From Bimastos eiseni (lineage: Eukaryota; Annelida; Clitellata; Crassiclitellata; Lumbricidae), in assembly GCA_959347315.1 (NCBI GenBank), contig OY365813.1, positions 17,639,081 to 17,703,080 on the forward strand: a DNA stretch of 64,000 nt, given 5' to 3'. Shown in pieces: positions 44,401 to 50,400 of the stretch. The first letter of the stretch is position 1. The number at the start of each line of letters is the position of its first letter. Below the pieces are notes generated by a model, which worked only from the letters and a program-made list of their open reading frames with translations, had not been told where the DNA came from and made no database searches. Made by a program: the position numbers and the translations under genes.

Positions 44401-47400
44401 CCATGCATTTTACAGACACTAAAACAGAAGAGGAATGGGATCAGTGGACTTTCCAGTCTTACCTTCATCGGCCGAATGAGTGAAGTTCGTAAGAAGTGCA
44501 GTTAACCCAAGAAGAGAACCGCTTATAATGCTCATCTCTGGTTTCTTTGTCTTTGAAGTCATCTAAAAGTTCATTATCTAATTATTCAACAGATATCAAT
44601 TAAGTCTGAAAATATTTTCATTGTTATATTGTCTTGTTAAATTTAATTTTTCTGCAATTTGGTTTCCTAATCGCCTAGTGGGCAACATCACCAATGATGC
44701 CTGAACAACAGTATATATCTGTACGCAGCGTAAAATTAATATAGCAAAATTCCGACGTGCACATAAGTGTTGTAGCTAGATTGTCAAATAAGAGCACAAA
44801 GATTCAAATCCTCATTGGCTTGGCTATTGCGGACTTGATCTGGTATAGCACTGGTGAATAAGCTAGTCTCCCTGACGTGGCTTTTGTGGGCGCTGAGAAA
44901 TTTTCACAGATTTACATTACATTATATTAAAATACCCACTAGGGTGGATATTTCAGTCAAGATTTCTGTTGATCTGCTCCACCTGCACCTCAAGCCAACT
45001 CAACCAAAATTAGTAAACTGACCCCACACTGTCAATGGAAAGATGAGATGTCTCTTTTCTTTGGTCATGGATGGGAGTGCTCCTGAGTAGGTTCTTATAA
45101 GGGCGCTATATAAATGCTCACAATGAATGAATGAATGAATGAATGAATGAATGCAATAGGACCTGTGCAAATGATAGATGTACTTACCTCATTCCTAAGG
45201 TTAGTCACAAGGGTCTCGAGTATCCTGTTGCTATAGGTGACCATTAACTCTGGGAAAAGTTCAGCAAAGACGCCAAGAATGTGGTAAAGATTTCCCTTGA
45301 CTGTAAATGAGAAACAAGAAGCAAATGAAACTCTCATTTCTGTTGCTTACACGCCACAGTTACAACATTGCACAAAGGCAACAGCACTCATGCATTTATA
45401 CAATCACTAGTCTCCCATCTTCAAACAATAATTTGTCCATCATTTTCAATTATATTGCAAAACAACTGTTAGTGAAGGACTTGCTCAACGTCCCAACACA
45501 GTAACTGCCTCGGACGAGGATCGAACCCGCACACTCCACGCTACAGGCCAAAAGCTCCAACCAATTGGCCATCACGCTTAATAAAGAAATATACCTACTT
45601 AATTGGTAAAAACCTTGAATAAACCCTACATTTACAATCACACATTCCAACTGGCTGCTAATCAATGCTGCTTCCAATTGTATCGGGTGCAACTGTACAT
45701 TATAAACGTGAATACCAGACCTGTTGCTGAATGCTTAGACACTGGTTTCGTCAACTCCATCATGAACTTTTCAATCATTGCTTTGACCTCAAGGTCTTTG
45801 CAGATCTCGGAACCAATGCAGAGTCGCAACAGCTACAAAAGAGCAAAAACATGGAATGTCTCAAACTCGGCATTTACATAAAGCCTTGGTTAAATGCAAA
45901 CCCGGTCACCCCTAACCCTACCACAATCACATTGGGCATTTTGCTGGTCATCATCAACATGGTGCAGGTCAGTTATGGGCATGATGAATTATAATGTATA
46001 AGAAAGGCCTCATGGAGCTAAATAAATGACAGGAGTGGAGAGCCCGGTTCAGGAAGTATCGTGCCTTCTCTATTATGGGCCCTACAACTTGGAATGGGTT
46101 TCCTCTGGACCTCTGGCTTTTACCACAGATCTCATCTTCTTACTACTCTTCTCTTAACTCTGTCCTGTTTGACCGTGGCTGGACTGGGAGCGCCTCCGAC
46201 TAGATTTCTTGAAGAGGCACTATATCAAGTTTCACTGATTGATTGATTGATTAATTAAGTATGTTGTGATTGATACATAATGTTGGATGATAAAACCAAA
46301 GCACTATTTATTTGCAGTAAAGAATACAATGCGGTCTCTTATACATATCTCTGCTTAGTAGTTCTCTGTCCTATAATCCCGAGACCATAGCATTTGCCTT
46401 GTTTGTTTGGTCACACCCAATTACACAATCTATAAGCACATGAAATGCACAAATTCATGAACACACAAAGAACTGTTTATTCCTGCTTCCTTAATCAGAG
46501 ACGAGATTTTCTGTTTAAGGCAGTCATTGGAAATTGTAGTTGAACTGTAATCGAACATCAACAATCATTTTCTGGAATTTACCAGATTGAAATTAGGCAT
46601 TCATTGCCATGCAAGAATGAAACAGATTGATCGACTGAATTAGATCTGAAAAAAACAGGGTTCGAAACATTTGGCTAACCTCAATGAGCAACGGGATGAC
46701 TGCATTTTTCACTTTGCTCGCTTTGTCTCGGGTGAATAAGGACACGCAAGCCACCTGAAACAAAAATCGATCCTTCAAATCCACTGATAAACCAGCCCTG
46801 GCATGAAATCAACAGTCTTCAAATAACTTGTTCAAATAATTTCTGAACGTTCATACTCTGCCAGGTAGGGCATTCAAACAAGTGGCTTTTCTTGAACACA
46901 GTCAACACATCTGTAGTCTCCTCAGTACTCCAATCATCTCCTTATTCGCAAGCACTATATTCAAAAGTCAGTGACATCTGTGTCACAATTGAAGTTGGTC
47001 TTCGAATGGATCTTAACTGCTGTAGACTATTGACATCCCTGTGGCAAACAAAAGATGGGACAAGTTACACCAGCTGTTTATATCATTTATATCCTACGAA
47101 TTCATCCATTTTGACTGCTAATACACGTCACTCTTCTATTTGTATTGTTCAAAGTTTGTATGAATACACTGGACAAGAAGTCAAAATTCTATAATGACAT
47201 GAGATATTACCAATCAAGATAAAAAATTAAATGTGACTTTACACTGGCAGCGAAGTCTTGTCCCTCGCTCTTGGACTTCCATGAAGCAGCACTGAGCCTT
47301 CACGGTTGCTGGCCCTGCAGCCTACAATGGGCTCCCTGTCACCCTCTGCATTGTGCCCAGGAGATGCTCAATCATGCTTTATACCAACCTTAAGACTTTC

Positions 47401-50400
47401 ATATTTAGCCAGGATAGGGTCAGGAGCGTTTTTGAGTAGATATTTTGAAGGATGCTATATAAATCCTCAAAATAAATAAATAAACATGTAGTCAGCTGGG
47501 GCAAACAGGCTAACTGGCATATTTCGTAGAAATGTCTAAAGACAAGTTCAGATACCTTGATATCAAGCGCATATGAAAGGAGGGCCCTGTTGTACTTGCT
47601 GATGAGTGACTGAAGCATCTCCAGAATACCAGATTTGCTGTCCTGAAACTAAAATGTTTTCCAATCAAGCTATAATATGAAAAATCCCAGACAACTTAAA
47701 TCACACATCAACTGGCCCAATTTGAATAAAAAATTTCTCTATTGAGCATAAAATTTATATATATTATGAGGTAAAATCGTCCGACAAAACTTCTAATAAT
47801 GGAAACTTCTCATTTGGAATAAAGGTGAAATGCGATCCACATCACAAACATAAAGGAAAAAAATACGTGTTCACATTTTGGACCCAAAACAAAATTACTT
47901 TGACCTATGTAACAAAACCAACAATAAAACAGATGGCATTTGATGATCCAATCAATAATACATAATTAACAATAAAACATAAACTTAAATTAAAATGGAC
48001 AACTACTGTCAAATGTTGCAAATTAAAGCCGCTTTCAATTTCACTTACCTCATCTCTGTCTACAGTTGTCCGAAGATAGGAAACAACTCCAAACTCCCGA
48101 TCAAACAGCAGCGAAAAGCAATAGTCTGAAAATTGAAATCAATCAATCAATCAATATACTAAATAAATTCATATTTAATTAACCAATATCATTTACTATT
48201 CTGCAATTATTAATCATAATTATTTAACAGTTTTTCCTTATGGCACAGAGCAATTATGCACTTAAAAGGTCACTGCTGCTATTGCTATTGTTATTACTTA
48301 TTTATTACTATTATCAGTGTCATTGATATTATTATTAGCTGTTAGCCCATGAAAAATCAGAGGTCGTACTTAATTTTAACCTTACCTTACAGTTACACGA
48401 TGTATTACTCAGACCAGGATTGGGGATAGTGTCGTTTTAACACATATTATGCAAAGAAGTGACTTTTGCACTGCATACTGTTAAGATGCGCTTTATAGCT
48501 ACTAAAAATAAAACAGATAGTGAGTAAACTCTATTTCTTTCACCATAACAAAAACACAGCCTATACAAACGTTCGTAGAAAACGAAGTGCGGAAGCACAT
48601 TGACAGACTCCTCTTCCAACGGAAGGACGCACTACCGACAGCAGTTAACAGAAAACAACTCAGACGGTCCAAGACTCGACTGAGAAGTGGAAATACTAAG
48701 GTCAAGCGTAGACACTTAGTCTTTTTAACAACTGGAGATGTTGGTCAGCCTTAACTATGACGTAGCTACCTGAAACAGCAACGAGCCTGCTACGCGACGT
48801 CACCCCTTAACTATCTGATCCAACACTCCCAGAAACTCTCATTGCACAGCCTTATATACAGCAGATAACCTAATGTGCACTCTCCATGTACACCTCAGTA
48901 CACATCGTAAGCCTCTTTTTGGTTCCTCACCCAACCATGACCCATGTCCTACGAGTCTACGACCAACGCACCTGCGCTAGGATGGTCCCAGAGTTCATGG
49001 TCGATGCACCCGCACCTAACAATATATTTAGGTCAACTGCTGTCCAATCACACGCCTTGAATATGACAGACAAAGACGTGACTTAGGTAATTACTATTGT
49101 TGATTATTAATAGTGTTGGTAGTAACAGACATTACTAGTACAAAATAATGGCTGTTGTTGTATTACTGCTGATGCTATTACTATACATTATTATTGTTCG
49201 CTTGCATTAGCTAAGGCTGACAATTTTTTTAGGAATTAAGCATTATTAGTGTAGCGATGTTCCTATTAAAACCCACATTTCTTATGTATTATTAACATTA
49301 TAATATGCAGTCAATGTTAATTAGTTTAAATTAATTTAGAGTTAATTAATGCCAGCCTATAAATATAATGTAAAGGCGCTATAAGATTAAATTAGAGTCC
49401 TTAGTAACAGTGTTGTTGGGGAGAACTGGTTGTTGGCAATTTGACATTCAGGAGGCAATGTTAAAAGGTCTGATTTTGGCCATCGGTCATCTGCTGGGGA
49501 CTGTACGGCGGAAATGTGTCATCCGGGCTGCGGGAGTTTGCAAAAAATGTTCAGTATTGCTGGTGCCTAGAAAAAGTCAACACGTAATTCTCAAGTTGTG
49601 AACTCTCAAAGAAGTTTTAGGAGTTCGGACAGTTATTTGACCCTGATTCGTCTAGAACTGCTGAGGGGTGCGAATGGTGTAGTGGCGAACAGTACTGTGA
49701 TCGTCGAGTAATGATGGATGTATTCTCCGTGTGTAATCAGGAGTTATTTTCGTTCTCGAACTATCGGTCATGAGCGGTGGAATGCAGAAACTCTTTTCAC
49801 GTTAATATAGATGGACTGAGAGATTAATATCAGCATCTATAATGTGTCTCTTCTGACATACTTGTCAACGGAATCGAGGTTACGCAAATATCACAATAAG
49901 TCCGATTCATCATTCGGACGTGACGAGTGTGAGTGGAGGACGGCACAGAAGCATTTGAGGTGAAGAGGCTAGAGGCAACAATCATCCAAGAAGAAGCAAT
50001 CAACAGAATTTATACAAAGAAAGAATCCAAATGAACACTAAAGAAATCCACTGCAGATCTGCTCCATTCTCGTGGGAGGTAGATATCTGACCTTAGAAGA
50101 GCTATTAGCTAATCTAGGCTGGCTAGGTAGTCATAAGTTAGATTAGTTCATAATCAATTTATATCTTAGAATTCTATTTTAATATTTTGCTGATTTTGAC
50201 TGTTTTTGCAATATAATTGACGATGGAAAGTTTGCAGTAGTTATTGATTAATTGATACTCAATTGAACTCATGAATATGTATATGAAGAGGCGGAATGGT
50301 CAAACCAAGGCAGAGTATGCTGAAATGTGTATATGCATCGTTACAATTAGTACTGACAGTTTACTTTCCTTGTGACACTAAAGGTGCTACTATTAATGAG

